DNA from: Citrobacter sp. FP75
GTDB lineage: Bacteria; Pseudomonadota; Gammaproteobacteria; Enterobacterales; Enterobacteriaceae
DNA length: 64,000 nt
Direction: 5' to 3'
Assembly (NCBI RefSeq): GCF_018342065.1
Contig: NZ_JAFDOE010000001.1
Span: forward strand, 1,054,001 to 1,118,000
Part shown: in pieces, positions 38,066 to 47,025 of the stretch
Layout of the letters: every line of letters starts with the position of its first letter
How positions within the stretch are numbered: the first letter of the stretch is position 1
Program-made: the position numbers and the translations under genes
The notes under the pieces: generated by a model
Database searches by the model: none
Told to the model about the DNA's origin: nothing
Seen by the model: the letters and a program-made list of their open reading frames with translations, nothing else

Positions 38066-39580
38066 ATGCGTTATTCATTAATTTTCAAAATAATAATATT
38101 AAATATATTTATTGCAAAAATGGCTCATGCTGCTGTCTGCGAGGAGCGTTATCCTCCCGACTCGGAAGAATGCCAGTACGTTCAGGAATTAGAGCAAAAA
38201 GCGGAACAAGGAGATGACAGTGCGCAATTTTCGCTTGGAAGTTGGTATGCGGAAGGTCGATACGTCAAACCTGATTATAAGCTGGCCATAAAATGGCTGG
38301 AAAAAGTAGGTAAATCAGGCAAACAAGGGGATGCTTTTTCCTACTTCATCATTGGCTATCACTATAATTATGGTGAAAACTTTCCGCTTGATAGACAGCA
38401 AGCACTGAAGTGGTATCGCAAGGCGGCGGAGTTAGGGGATCGTTTTACGCAAGAAATATTAGGCAATGCCTATTTGTACGGTGACGATCTTCCCCAGAAT
38501 ACTCAGCTGGCGCTGGAGTGGTATCGTAAAGCTGCCTCTCCAACCGATGGCTCTGGTTCAAGCGCCCAATACAAGATTGGCGTGATGTACGCGCATGGCC
38601 AGGGTGTCCCCCAGGATTACCAACAAGCGGCAAGCTGGATGCGTAAAGCGGCGGAAAAAATGTACAACCCCGCGAGGCTTTATCTTGGCGTTGCCTATTT
38701 TTATGGTGAAGGCGTGCCTCGGGATTATCGTCAGGCGGTTTACTGGCTTAATGAAGGTATACCAGGTAGCGATACGCCAGGCCACATTCCGCTGAATGCG
38801 CTCTATGATAAAGCACACCCCGCTGACCGGTTTTATTCCCAGAAGTGGTATAGAAAAACAGCGAAAAGCGTGATGGCAAAGGTGCAGTACAATTTTGGCG
38901 TATGGTATTACAACGGGTATCACTTATCGAAAGATCACAACCTGGCGCTGGAGTGGTATCGCAAAGCGGCAGCGCAGGGGCTGGCCGAGGCGCAGGATGC
39001 GATCGGCGTGATGTTTATGCAGGGCGAGGGCGTTTCTCAGGACTACCAACAAGCGCTGATGTGGTATCGCAAAGCCGCGCGGCAGGGACTGGCTGCTGCG
39101 CAAACGCATCTTGGCATTATGTCTGCATTTGGGCGCGGCGTCGTGCAAAGCGACAGACAGGCTATCGCATGGTATCGGAAAGCGGCAAAACAGGATTTTG
39201 CGCAGGCGCAATATCAGCTTGGCGTGGCATACAGTACGGGAAAAGGCGTGCCTGAAAATAACAGGAATGCGCTGAAGTGGTACCTTAAGGCGGCAGAACA
39301 GGGGTTTGCTCCGGCACAATCAGCGCTTGGGGAAATTTATTCTCATGGGCAACAGGGCGTGCCTAAAGATAATAAGCTGGCCTATATTTGGTATGACATG
39401 GCGAGTCTGTATACGGGAAAATCTGCGGATGAACGTTTAGCGATTATTGCCGAAAGGAACAGACTCAAAGAAACGCTCACACCGACTCAACTTGGCGAGA
39501 CGTATGACGCCTTTGATCTCATTAGGCGGAAAATTGACCAGTCAGAGACGGCGAAAAAGACTGCCAGGAAGCAGTATTGA
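38066..39580 (+). CDS. Secreted Sel1-repeat protein
   Basis: From the ATG at 38066 (AAGGATT upstream) the protein has 504 residues, beginning with a signal peptide (MRYSLIFKIIILNIFIAKMAHA) and then about ten Sel1-like repeats of roughly 36 residues, with recurrent cores such as ALEWYRKAAAQGLAEAQ and LGVAYSTGKGV. The tail LTPTQLGETYDAF is a usual end of such proteins. Sel1 repeats form alpha-solenoids that bind other proteins; some act in the envelope or in host interaction. The partner here is unknown. It is absent from this site in E. coli. The start region is A+T rich and the locus lies beside the tRNA-Tyr cluster, so acquisition is plausible. Confidence 0.85.
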   Translation: MRYSLIFKIIILNIFIAKMAHAAVCEERYPPDSEECQYVQELEQKAEQGDDSAQFSLGSWYAEGRYVKPDYKLAIKWLEKVGKSGKQGDAFSYFIIGYHYNYGENFPLDRQQALKWYRKAAELGDRFTQEILGNAYLYGDDLPQNTQLALEWYRKAASPTDGSGSSAQYKIGVMYAHGQGVPQDYQQAASWMRKAAEKMYNPARLYLGVAYFYGEGVPRDYRQAVYWLNEGIPGSDTPGHIPLNALYDKAHPADRFYSQKWYRKTAKSVMAKVQYNFGVWYYNGYHLSKDHNLALEWYRKAAAQGLAEAQDAIGVMFMQGEGVSQDYQQALMWYRKAARQGLAAAQTHLGIMSAFGRGVVQSDRQAIAWYRKAAKQDFAQAQYQLGVAYSTGKGVPENNRNALKWYLKAAEQGFAPAQSALGEIYSHGQQGVPKDNKLAYIWYDMASLYTGKSADERLAIIAERNRLKETLTPTQLGETYDAFDLIRRKIDQSETAKKTARKQY

Positions 39581-39670
39581 TAAGATAACCAATAAGTCAG
39601 CGAAGTCTGCCTGTGTAGTAAGAATACGGGGAGATGAGGATTGATTTAAAGTTAGAGCTTTAAGAAGTGA

Positions 39671-39845
39671 TGGTGGTGGGGAAGGATTACTCAGCGCTAG
39701 GCGCTTCGCCCTTCGGGTCGTTGCCTGCGGCAACGCTTTCTCGCTACGCTCGAATCGAACCTTAGTCGAAGCTTCTCATCCTTCCCTGCATGGGCAGAAT
39801 ATGAAATAAAGTGCGTTTAGTAGAATGAGTGCTTTTTAGAAGTGA
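39671..39845 (-). repeat. rtT-type repeat unit downstream of the tRNA-Tyr genes
   Basis: The unit repeats the 3' end of tRNA-Tyr: TGGTGGTGGGGAAGGATT at 39671 against TGGTGGTGGGGGAAGGATT at 39846, with GAAGTGA before both, 175 bases apart. This is the layout of the E. coli rtT repeats in the tyrT operon. Inside is a stable GC hairpin near 39719-39740. No protein is predicted from it. Confidence 0.75.
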
Positions 39846-39930
<85 letters not shown>

Positions 39931-39967
39931 AGGGGTGTACTGATTTTTATAAATCTACCGGAATGAA

Positions 39968-40052
<85 letters not shown>

Positions 40053-40093
40053 ACGGGGTAAATTCATTGTGCTGCTAGCATCCTATAGTTAGA

Positions 40094-40234
40094 AGGATTA
40101 TTCGGAGCTAAAGCTGCTCACCCTTCGGGCCGTTGCCTGCGGCAACGTTCTCTCACTATCGCTCGAGTCGAACCTTGAAGTCGATGACGGCAGATTTGCA
40201 GTCAGCTCCCTTATGATCGCTCGGGAACCCCACC
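40094..40234 (-). pseudogene. Broken first tRNA-Tyr gene fused to an rtT repeat
   Basis: The minus strand from 40234 starts like the intact tRNA (GGTGGGGTTCCCGAGCG) and follows it to the variable arm and T-arm start, but has a changed D-loop, a mismatched anticodon stem (CTGA/TCTG) and anticodon GCA in place of GTA, and one base lost before the T-arm. After the shared AAGGTTCGA (40176-40168) it runs into sequence like the middle of the rtT repeat, with no T-stem, acceptor 3' strand or CCA. It sits directly behind the operon promoter, so it is the former first tRNA. Confidence 0.85.
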
Positions 40235-40280
40235 ACGGGGTAATGCTTTTACTGGCCTGCTTCTGTTGGAAGCGGGGCGC

Positions 40281-40308
40281 ATCATATCAAATGACGCGCC
40301 GCTGTAAA
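40281..40308 (-). promoter_or_regulatory. tyr tRNA operon promoter
   Basis: On the minus strand TTTACA (40308-40303), a 16-base spacer and TATGAT (40286-40281) are followed by the GC-rich discriminator GCGCCCCGC of a stringently controlled stable RNA promoter. The whole stretch matches the E. coli tyrT promoter by recall. The region up to 40389 upstream is A/T-interrupted and may hold Fis sites, not assigned. Confidence 0.88.
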
Positions 40309-40389
40309 GCATTCCTTTGCTTAACATGAACCGTTTGCGTACTTTTCATCCGTAACGCAGTAAAGCTAATCAATTCATATTATTGGTGA

Positions 40390-41232
40390 TTACAGAATAA
40401 TCGTTCGATTACCGTAAACAAAGACACGCTGGGCCAGTACCTGATACAGCGCACGGCTTAATACGTTTTTTTCGACGTCACGGCCTGCGCGCATCATATC
40501 TTCAGCGGTATAGGTGTGATCGACGTGAATCACGTCCTGCATAATGATTGGGCCTTCGTCGAGGTTATCATTCACATAGTGAGCCGTCGCGCCGATGATC
40601 TTCACGCCGCGCTCATATGCCTGGTGGTATGGACGCGCACCAATAAAGGCAGGCAGGAACGAGTGGTGAATATTAATGATCTTATTCGGGAAGCGTGAAA
40701 CAAATTCTGGCGTCAGGACGCGCATATATTTTGCCAGTACGACGTAATCTGGCTGATGGGCGTCGATTGCATCGGCCATTTTTTGATCGTGTTCTTCGCG
40801 CGTTAATCCTTCGTGGCTGACCAGCTCAAAAGGAATATCAAAACGTTCAACCAGCGAGCGTAGCGTATCGTGGTTGCCGATAACCGCCGCAATTTCGACA
40901 TCGAGTCCGCCATAATTGGCTTTCATTAACAGGTCGCCCAGACAATGAGCTTCCTTGGTGACTAAAATGACGATGCGGCGACGGCCTGCTGGCGTGAGTT
41001 CGCGAATGGATCCTTCAGGCAAGGCGCTGTCCAGATCGGTCAGCAGCGTGACGTCATTAAAAATGCCTTCCAGCTCCGTACGCATAAAAAAGCGGCCGGT
41101 ACGGTGGTCAACAAACTCATTGTTTTGCACGATGTTCAGTTCATGTTTGTAACAAATATTGGTGATGCGTGCGATCAAACCTTTTTGGTCGGGGCAGATA
41201 GTGCGCAGAACTTTACGTTGTTGTGAATGCAT
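40390..41232 (-). CDS. purU: Formyltetrahydrofolate deformylase
   Basis: Hydrolyses 10-formyltetrahydrofolate to formate and tetrahydrofolate; in E. coli it supplies formate for PurT and balances the one-carbon pool. The 280-residue protein has an N-terminal ACT domain (LRTICPDQKGLIARITNICY), which senses glycine and methionine, and a formyltransferase-fold catalytic domain with NIHHSFLPAFIGARPYHQAY and the catalytic Asp region near NDNLDEGPIIMQD. Length matches E. coli PurU. It begins 54 bases from the ychJ stop. Confidence 0.97.
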   Translation of the reverse strand: MHSQQRKVLRTICPDQKGLIARITNICYKHELNIVQNNEFVDHRTGRFFMRTELEGIFNDVTLLTDLDSALPEGSIRELTPAGRRRIVILVTKEAHCLGDLLMKANYGGLDVEIAAVIGNHDTLRSLVERFDIPFELVSHEGLTREEHDQKMADAIDAHQPDYVVLAKYMRVLTPEFVSRFPNKIINIHHSFLPAFIGARPYHQAYERGVKIIGATAHYVNDNLDEGPIIMQDVIHVDHTYTAEDMMRAGRDVEKNVLSRALYQVLAQRVFVYGNRTIIL

Positions 41233-41286
41233 TGCCGGGGTATTCCTGTTGAAAATGTTTGCATATTAGATGCTGTCGGGCGTTGA

Positions 41287-41742
41287 CTAGCCGCAGCACT
41301 TTTTAAATTTTTTACCTGATCCACAAGGGCAGGGATCGTTACGGCCAATTTGTGGGCGCGTACCATCAATATAATACCATTGGCCGTTTTCTTTTAAAAA
41401 ACGAGAGCGCTCGATAATTGCGCCTGTTTTCCCCTGTTCGGAAAAACGCGCCACGAAGCTGACATAACCGATATTTTCTGTTTCCGACGTCGCCTGTTCA
41501 AAAATGGTGAGTCCGAGCCATTCTGTATGGGCAAATCCTGCGCTAATGTCATCGCGAAACGCGGCAGCATGGCAGTCGGGATGCCAGGTCTTAATCAGAT
41601 AATCTGCGTCTTTCATCACAAAAGCACAGTAGCGAGAACGCATGAGGTGTGACGGCGTAGGTGCTACTTGTGCGCCAGACACATAACGGTAGCAACATAG
41701 GCTATACTCGACAGCGCTACCACAGGGACAAAGCTGAGACAC
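41287..41742 (-). CDS. ychJ: SEC-C motif protein YchJ
   Basis: A 151-residue UPF0225 protein with a zinc-binding motif at each end: [13 protein letters not shown] at the start and the SEC-C motif [17 protein letters not shown] at the end. Between them lies an NTF2-like domain ([22 protein letters not shown]). Function is unknown; SEC-C motifs bind zinc and often mediate contacts with ribosomes or SecB, as in SecA. Upstream of and on the same strand as purU; divergent from rssA. Confidence 0.93.
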   Translation of the reverse strand: MSQLCPCGSAVEYSLCCYRYVSGAQVAPTPSHLMRSRYCAFVMKDADYLIKTWHPDCHAAAFRDDISAGFAHTEWLGLTIFEQATSETENIGYVSFVARFSEQGKTGAIIERSRFLKENGQWYYIDGTRPQIGRNDPCPCGSGKKFKKCCG

Positions 41743-41853
41743 AAAAAACTCCCTGGAATAAAAAAACGGCGTAAAAACGCCTCGGTGGCACTATGTTAAC
41801 TGAGCCGTAGTGATGTTGCTACGTCTGCAAGCCAGGGGAAGTCTGTAGGTACA

Positions 41854-42759
41854 ATGAGAAAAATAAAAATTGGGCTGGCGCTAGGTTCCGGCGCGGCGCG
41901 TGGCTGGTCGCACATTGGTGTGATTAAGGCCCTGAAACACATGGGCATTGATATTGATATCGTTGCAGGTTGTTCTATCGGCTCGTTGGTTGGCGCCGCT
42001 TATGCCTGCAATAAATTACCTGCCCTCGAGCAATGGGTCTGCTCATTCAGCTATTGGGATGTTTTACGCCTGATGGATCTTTCGTGGCGTAGAGGCGGAT
42101 TACTGCGCGGTGAACGCGTGTTCAATCAATACCGTAACGTCATGCCTGTGCAGGAAATAGAACAATGCCAGCGCCGGTTTGCTACCGTCGCTACGAATCT
42201 GAGCACGGGGCGTGAACTGTGGTTTACCGAAGGCGATTTACATCTTGCCGTCCGGGCCTCCTGTAGTATTCCTGGTCTGATGTCCCCCGTTGCGCATAAT
42301 GGTTATTGGCTGGTTGATGGCGCGGTGGTTAACCCCGTTCCTGTCTCGCTGACGCGCGCGTTGGGTGCCGATATCGTCATTGCCGTTGACCTGCAACATG
42401 ATGCACACCTCATGCAGCAAGATTTGCTCTCCTTTAACGTCAGCAATGATACCGAGTCGAGCGATGACGAGCTTTCATGGCATGCACGTCTGAAAGAGCG
42501 GTTGAGTAATATTACCGCCCGACGCGCCGTCACTGCGCCAACGGCAATGGAGATTATGACGACCTCTATTCAGGTGCTGGAAAACCGGCTGAAACGTAAC
42601 CGCATGGCCGGTGACCCACCCGATATCCTGATTCAGCCGTTTTGTCCGCAAATATCCACTCTGGATTTCCACCGTGCTGGTGCGGCCATTGCCGCGGGGC
42701 AGCTTGCGGTAGAGAAAAAAATGGACGAGCTGCTGCCTCTGGTGAAAACCAACATCTAA
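41854..42759 (+). CDS. rssA: Patatin-like phospholipase RssA
   Basis: A 301-residue patatin-family protein. The oxyanion loop GLALGSGAARGWSHIG, the nucleophile elbow GCSIGS (G-x-S-x-G) and the dyad Asp in LVDGAVVNP are all present, so lipolytic activity is expected; the physiological substrate is unknown. No signal peptide. It lies upstream of rssB, as in E. coli, with 90 bases between. Confidence 0.94.
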   Translation: MRKIKIGLALGSGAARGWSHIGVIKALKHMGIDIDIVAGCSIGSLVGAAYACNKLPALEQWVCSFSYWDVLRLMDLSWRRGGLLRGERVFNQYRNVMPVQEIEQCQRRFATVATNLSTGRELWFTEGDLHLAVRASCSIPGLMSPVAHNGYWLVDGAVVNPVPVSLTRALGADIVIAVDLQHDAHLMQQDLLSFNVSNDTESSDDELSWHARLKERLSNITARRAVTAPTAMEIMTTSIQVLENRLKRNRMAGDPPDILIQPFCPQISTLDFHRAGAAIAAGQLAVEKKMDELLPLVKTNI

Positions 42760-42849
42760 CGCATTTTTTATCAATACTTAAGTCAATTCTGACAGGCGTG
42801 AGTAGCAATAGCATGCCACTATTGATTAAAGCCAGTCAGGGGGGAGAAT

Positions 42850-43863
42850 ATGACGCAGCCATTGGTCGGAAAACAGATTCTTATTGTTGAAGATGAGCCT
42901 GTATTTCGCTCGCTTCTGGACTCATGGTTTTCCTCTTTGGGAGCGACAACGGCGGTAGCGGGTGATGGGCTTGATGCGCTGGAATTATTAGGGCGCTTTG
43001 TACCCGATCTAATGATCTGCGACCTTGCGATGCCGAGAATGAACGGTCTTAAACTGGTTGAATACCTGCGTAACCGCGGTGACCGGACGCCAATCCTGGT
43101 TATCTCTGCGACGGAAAATATGTCCGATATTGCCAAAGCGCTTCGTCTTGGTGTGGACGACGTACTGCTGAAGCCGGTGAAAGACCTCAACCGGTTGCGG
43201 GAAACGGTTTTTGCGTGTCTCTATCCCAATATGTTTAATTCCCGTGTAGAAGAAGAAGAGCGGTTGTTTCGTGACTGGGATGCCATGGTTGGCGATCCTG
43301 CCGCCGCGGCAAAACTGCTGCAAGAATTGCAGCCTCCGGTTCAGCAGGTTATCTCGCATTGTCGTATCAACTACCGTCAGCTGGTTGCGGCCGATCAACC
43401 GGGGTTGGTACTTGATATTGCGCCGCTGTCGGAAAACGACCTTGCCTTCTATTGTCTGGATGTGACGCGGGCAGGGGATAATGGCGTGTTGGCGGCTCTG
43501 TTGCTGCGGGCGCTGTTTAATGGCCTGTTGCAGGAGCAGCTTGCGCATCAGAATCAGCGGTTGCCGGAGCTCGGTGCGCTCCTGAAACAGGTTAACCATC
43601 TGCTGCGACAAGCCAATCTACCCGGACAGTTTCCGTTGCTGGTGGGGTACTACCATAGCGGATTAAAAAATCTGGTCCTGGTCTCCGCAGGCCTGAACGC
43701 GACCTTAAATACTGGCAGCCACAATGTGCAAATCAGTAATGGCGTTCCGCTGGGGACCCTGGGGAATACTTACCTTAACCAGCTAAGCCAACGCTGCGAG
43801 TCCTGGCAGTGCCAAATTTGGGGGGCTGGCGGTCGCCTGCGCCTGATGTTGTCTGCGGAATGA
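42850..43863 (+). CDS. rssB: Sigma-S degradation adaptor RssB
   Basis: Response-regulator-like adaptor that delivers RpoS to ClpXP, 337 residues. The N-terminal receiver domain has the acidic pair in QILIVEDEPVF, the phosphorylated Asp58 region LMICDLAMPRMNG and the switch Lys in LLKPVKDL; the C-terminal domain is a degenerate PP2C-type phosphatase fold. GGGGGAGAAT provides the ribosome binding site. Anti-adaptors of the Ira family, if present, are encoded elsewhere. Confidence 0.96.
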   Translation: MTQPLVGKQILIVEDEPVFRSLLDSWFSSLGATTAVAGDGLDALELLGRFVPDLMICDLAMPRMNGLKLVEYLRNRGDRTPILVISATENMSDIAKALRLGVDDVLLKPVKDLNRLRETVFACLYPNMFNSRVEEEERLFRDWDAMVGDPAAAAKLLQELQPPVQQVISHCRINYRQLVAADQPGLVLDIAPLSENDLAFYCLDVTRAGDNGVLAALLLRALFNGLLQEQLAHQNQRLPELGALLKQVNHLLRQANLPGQFPLLVGYYHSGLKNLVLVSAGLNATLNTGSHNVQISNGVPLGTLGNTYLNQLSQRCESWQCQIWGAGGRLRLMLSAE

Positions 43864-44066
43864 ACAATCGAGAGGCAGGGGATTAAATTGGTTCACATCC
43901 CTGTCTTTTGGAGTGCTACTATCAGCGCCAGATTTATTCGTATTTATCTTAATTATACCGACGCGCGTCCTTTTCAGACCTGAAGCTTGTCGCGGTGCTG
44001 ATATACTCGGATGCGATACAGATTGATGAACACGTTCAATACATGAACAGTCCAGGAGAGTTTTAA

Positions 44067-44975
44067 ATGGCTGCCCTTAATTCGAAAGTCAAAAAAGCCG
44101 TTATCCCGGTAGCGGGATTAGGAACCAGGATGTTACCGGCGACCAAGGCAATTCCTAAAGAGATGCTACCGCTGGTTGATAAACCATTAATTCAATACGT
44201 CGTGAACGAATGTATTGCTGCGGGCATCACTGAAATTGTACTGGTGACTCACTCGTCTAAAAATTCTATTGAAAACCACTTCGATACCAGCTTTGAACTC
44301 GAAGCTATGCTGGAAAAACGTGTTAAGCGCCAGCTGCTGGAAGAAGTGCAATCTATTTGCCCACCGCATGTGACGATTATGCAGGTACGTCAGGGGCTGG
44401 CAAAAGGTCTGGGTCACGCTGTATTGTGTGCGCATCCGGTTGTTGGCGATGAACCCGTCGCGGTTATCCTGCCGGACGTTATTCTGGATGAATATGAATC
44501 TGATTTATCCCGCGATAACCTCGCCGAAATGATTAGTCGCTTTGATGAAACAGGTAGCAGCCAAATTATGGTGGAACCTGTCGAAGACGTGACGGCTTAC
44601 GGTGTTGTGGACTGTAAAGGTGTTGAATTAGCGCCGGGCGAAAGCGTACCGATGGTGGGGGTTGTTGAAAAACCGAAAGCTGATGTGGCGCCATCTAATC
44701 TTGCTGTTGTCGGTCGTTATGTCCTGAGCGCAGATATCTGGCCTCTGCTGGCAAAAACGCCTCCGGGAGCGGGTGACGAAATTCAGCTGACCGATGCTAT
44801 CGATATGCTAATTGAAAAAGAAACGGTTGAAGCCTATCACATGAAGGGCAAAAGCCATGACTGTGGTAATAAGCTGGGTTATATGCAGGCGTTCGTCGAA
44901 TATGGTATTCGTCATAATACCCTCGGCGCTGAATTTAAAGCCTGGCTTGAAGACGAGATGGGTATTAAGAAGTAA
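44067..44975 (+). CDS. galU: UTP-glucose-1-phosphate uridylyltransferase
   Basis: Makes UDP-glucose for lipopolysaccharide, osmoregulated glucans, trehalose and galactose metabolism. The 302-residue nucleotidyltransferase has the UTP loop [19 protein letters not shown], then [11 protein letters not shown] and a C-terminal [16 protein letters not shown]. Length equals E. coli GalU. AGGAGAG precedes the ATG. It is convergent with hns. Confidence 0.97.
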   Translation: MAALNSKVKKAVIPVAGLGTRMLPATKAIPKEMLPLVDKPLIQYVVNECIAAGITEIVLVTHSSKNSIENHFDTSFELEAMLEKRVKRQLLEEVQSICPPHVTIMQVRQGLAKGLGHAVLCAHPVVGDEPVAVILPDVILDEYESDLSRDNLAEMISRFDETGSSQIMVEPVEDVTAYGVVDCKGVELAPGESVPMVGVVEKPKADVAPSNLAVVGRYVLSADIWPLLAKTPPGAGDEIQLTDAIDMLIEKETVEAYHMKGKSHDCGNKLGYMQAFVEYGIRHNTLGAEFKAWLEDEMGIKK

Positions 44976-44998
44976 CATCGCGTTATTAATCCGATTAC

Positions 44999-45029
44999 AA
45001 CGGCGCTGTTTATCCAGCGCCGTTTTTTT
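44999..45029 (+). terminator. Terminator of galU
   Basis: AACGGCGCTG / CAGCGCCGTT with a six-base loop and a T run. Confidence 0.88.
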
Positions 45030-45071
45030 ATACCTAAATCGGGTAGGGTGTTATGCGAAGTACAGGTATAA

Positions 45072-45096
45072 AAAATCCCGCCAATGGCGGGATTTT
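45072..45096 (-). terminator. Terminator of hns
   Basis: AAAATCCCGCC / GGCGGGATTTT with loop AAT, 18 bases past the hns stop on the minus strand. Confidence 0.85.
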
Positions 45097-45114
45097 GAGC
45101 AAACTAATTGTGGA

Positions 45115-45528
45115 TTAATCCTTGATCAGGAAATCGTCCAGTTGTTTACCTTGCTCTTCCATCGCTTTTTTGATCACGGCCGGTGTACGACCCTGGCCGG
45201 TCCAGGTTTTAGTTTCACCGTTTTCGTCAACATAGCTATATTTAGCCGGACGTGCTGCACGCTTAGCTTTAGCGCCGGTTTTAACCGCAGCCATGCTATT
45301 CAGCAGTTCGTTCGGGTCAATACCGTCAGCAATCAGCATTTCACGATATTGTTGCAGTTTACGAGTGCGCTCTTCAACTTCAGCAGCAGCTGCGCTTTCT
45401 TCTTCGCGACGCTCGCTAACGACAACTTCTAATTTTTCCAGCATTTCTTCAAGCGTTTCCAGAGTACATTCTCTCGCCTGCGCACGAAGAGTACGGATGT
45501 TGTTCAGAATTTTAAGTGCTTCGCTCAT
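45115..45528 (-). CDS. hns: Histone-like nucleoid structuring protein H-NS
   Basis: Silences A+T-rich and acquired genes. The 137-residue protein has the N-terminal coiled-coil oligomerisation region (about 1-65, [20 protein letters not shown]), a flexible linker, and the C-terminal DNA-binding domain [20 protein letters not shown] with the QGR motif that reads the minor groove of A+T-rich DNA. Length equals E. coli H-NS. Autorepressed in E. coli; the long A+T-rich upstream region fits this. Confidence 0.97.
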   Translation of the reverse strand: MSEALKILNNIRTLRAQARECTLETLEEMLEKLEVVVSERREEESAAAAEVEERTRKLQQYREMLIADGIDPNELLNSMAAVKTGAKAKRAARPAKYSYVDENGETKTWTGQGRTPAVIKKAMEEQGKQLDDFLIKD

Positions 45529-46174
45529 TGTAGTAATCTCAAACTTATATTGGGTGGGGTTTGTTGAGCTAATAATAGAGCGATAAATTCAGATGTGCAA
45601 TAGCCAGGAATGTAAGGAATTCAAAATTGCGCTTTATTTAGTCCCTGTATTAATTCTTTGCCGTTCAATTTTCCACAATGTGGGGCATAAAAAAGGCTTA
45701 TTGGTACGGTGGATACTCTTCGCTCAAGAGTGAAAATTCAAGATTCAGGTCACATTTTATGGTGTTGCAATTGTATCTGTTTGCAGTAATTTCAACCTTT
45801 TGTATTAGTTTTGCTTACAGGAATTCGCTATTACGAGGGGGGATGTCATGGGGGGCAATAACAATAACAGCAGGGTTTCTTTATTGAACTGTGACGATAA
45901 GCAACGTTGATGAATTTCAAGGGCACTATTTGTGAAAGAATGTGTATATACCTTCAAGCATCGGGTTGTTCGAACATAGAAAGCGTTCATTGGCCTTCGT
46001 CCCATACTTAAGCTGTTCCCTGAGCTTTCCCATAGTACGTCATATTTAGGAGGGTAATGAGTGATGCTGACGCGATGTTTTATACGTGTTGGGTGGTAAC
46101 GCCGAGCAGATATGTTTGTGAATTATGATACAATCCCGCCCATATTTATTTACCCAGGTGAGGGCCAACGGTCA
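45529..46174. other. hns-tdk intergenic region
   Basis: 646 bases with the divergent promoters of hns and tdk. It is A+T rich with runs of T and A near 45580-45860, as expected for H-NS autoregulation. I see no convincing gene. TACGATACAATCCCGCCCAT-like sequence near 46125-46142 probably marks the tdk promoter, not assigned precisely. Confidence 0.55.
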
Positions 46175-46792
46175 ATGGCACAGCTATATTTTTACTATTC
46201 TGCTATGAATGCGGGGAAGTCGACCGCGTTGCTGCAATCTTCATACAATTACCAGGAACGTGGCATGCGTGCCGTTGTATATACAGCGGAAATTGACGAC
46301 CGATTTGGGGCTGGGAAAGTAAGTTCACGTATAGGTCTGTCGTCACCTGCAAAACTGTTTAACCAAAATTCATCTTTGTTCGAAGAAATTCGCGCGGAGA
46401 ATGCGCAACAGAGAATACATTGTGTACTGGTCGATGAGTCGCAGTTTTTGACACGCCAACAGGTTTATGAATTATCCGAGGTGGTCGATCAACTGGATAT
46501 TCCGGTTTTGTGTTATGGGTTACGTACTGATTTTCGCGGTGAATTATTTGGCGGCAGCGAATACCTGCTTGCCTGGTCAGACAAGCTGGTCGAATTAAAG
46601 ACCATTTGCTTCTGCGGGCGTAAGGCCAGCATGGTATTACGCCTTGATCAGGCCGGACGACCTTATAACGAGGGCGAGCAGGTGGTTATCGGTGGGAATG
46701 AGCGCTATGTATCGGTATGCCGCAAGCACTATAAAGAAGCGCAGTCTGAGGGCTCTCTGACGGCCATTCAGGAAAGGCATAGCCACGATTAA
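46175..46792 (+). CDS. tdk: Thymidine kinase
   Basis: Salvages thymidine to dTMP. From the ATG at 46175 it has 205 residues ([17 protein letters not shown]), the E. coli length; an upstream frame from 46112 has no support. The P-loop SAMNAGKST, the catalytic region LVDESQFL, and a zinc motif CFCGRKASM with a further Cys in VSVCRKH are visible. E. coli has DECQFL where this protein has DESQFL; the change is outside the zinc ligands. Confidence 0.96.
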   Translation: MAQLYFYYSAMNAGKSTALLQSSYNYQERGMRAVVYTAEIDDRFGAGKVSSRIGLSSPAKLFNQNSSLFEEIRAENAQQRIHCVLVDESQFLTRQQVYELSEVVDQLDIPVLCYGLRTDFRGELFGGSEYLLAWSDKLVELKTICFCGRKASMVLRLDQAGRPYNEGEQVVIGGNERYVSVCRKHYKEAQSEGSLTAIQERHSHD

Positions 46793-46864
46793 CCCACGCT
46801 TACCTGGGCGCTGATAACAGACAGGGTAGACCCACGCATTAGCTGGTGCGCTCTACCCTACAGT

Positions 46865-46883
46865 CGCCTTTGTAGGCGCTTTT
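46865..46883 (+). terminator. Possible terminator of tdk
   Basis: CGCCT / AGGCG with loop TTGT followed by CTTTTC. A second, longer inverted repeat GGGTAGA / TCTACCC lies just before it (46824-46858). Confidence 0.5.
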
Positions 46884-46973
46884 CTCACATCCTCTCTCAA
46901 TACCCTACTGACATAGCCCTTCGCCGCGTTGGTCTGTATGAGCGTTGTCCTATTAAGACTAAAAAGACGAAAA

Positions 46974-46996
46974 AAACGGTCCCGAAGGGACCGTTT
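46974..46996 (-). terminator. Terminator of adhE
   Basis: AAACGGTCCC / GGGACCGTTT with loop GAA; A run on the plus strand gives the U run for adhE. Confidence 0.88.
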
Positions 46997-47025
46997 AGGG
47001 TAATACAAAATCTTAGGCGTTTGAA

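Noticed and set aside
40166-40234. A third tRNA, read as tRNA-Cys because of anticodon GCA
   Set aside because: The anticodon stem is mismatched, and the T-stem, 3' acceptor strand and CCA are missing. It is a tRNA-Tyr relic.
45678-45887. A 69-codon frame between hns and tdk
   Set aside because: It has a hydrophobic stretch but no ribosome binding site, A+T-rich composition like the rest of the regulatory region, and no known relative.
46824-46858. Inverted repeat GGGTAGA / TCTACCC as a mobile element end or small RNA
   Set aside because: It is isolated, has no T run and no target duplication; it is most simply part of the tdk 3' end structure.
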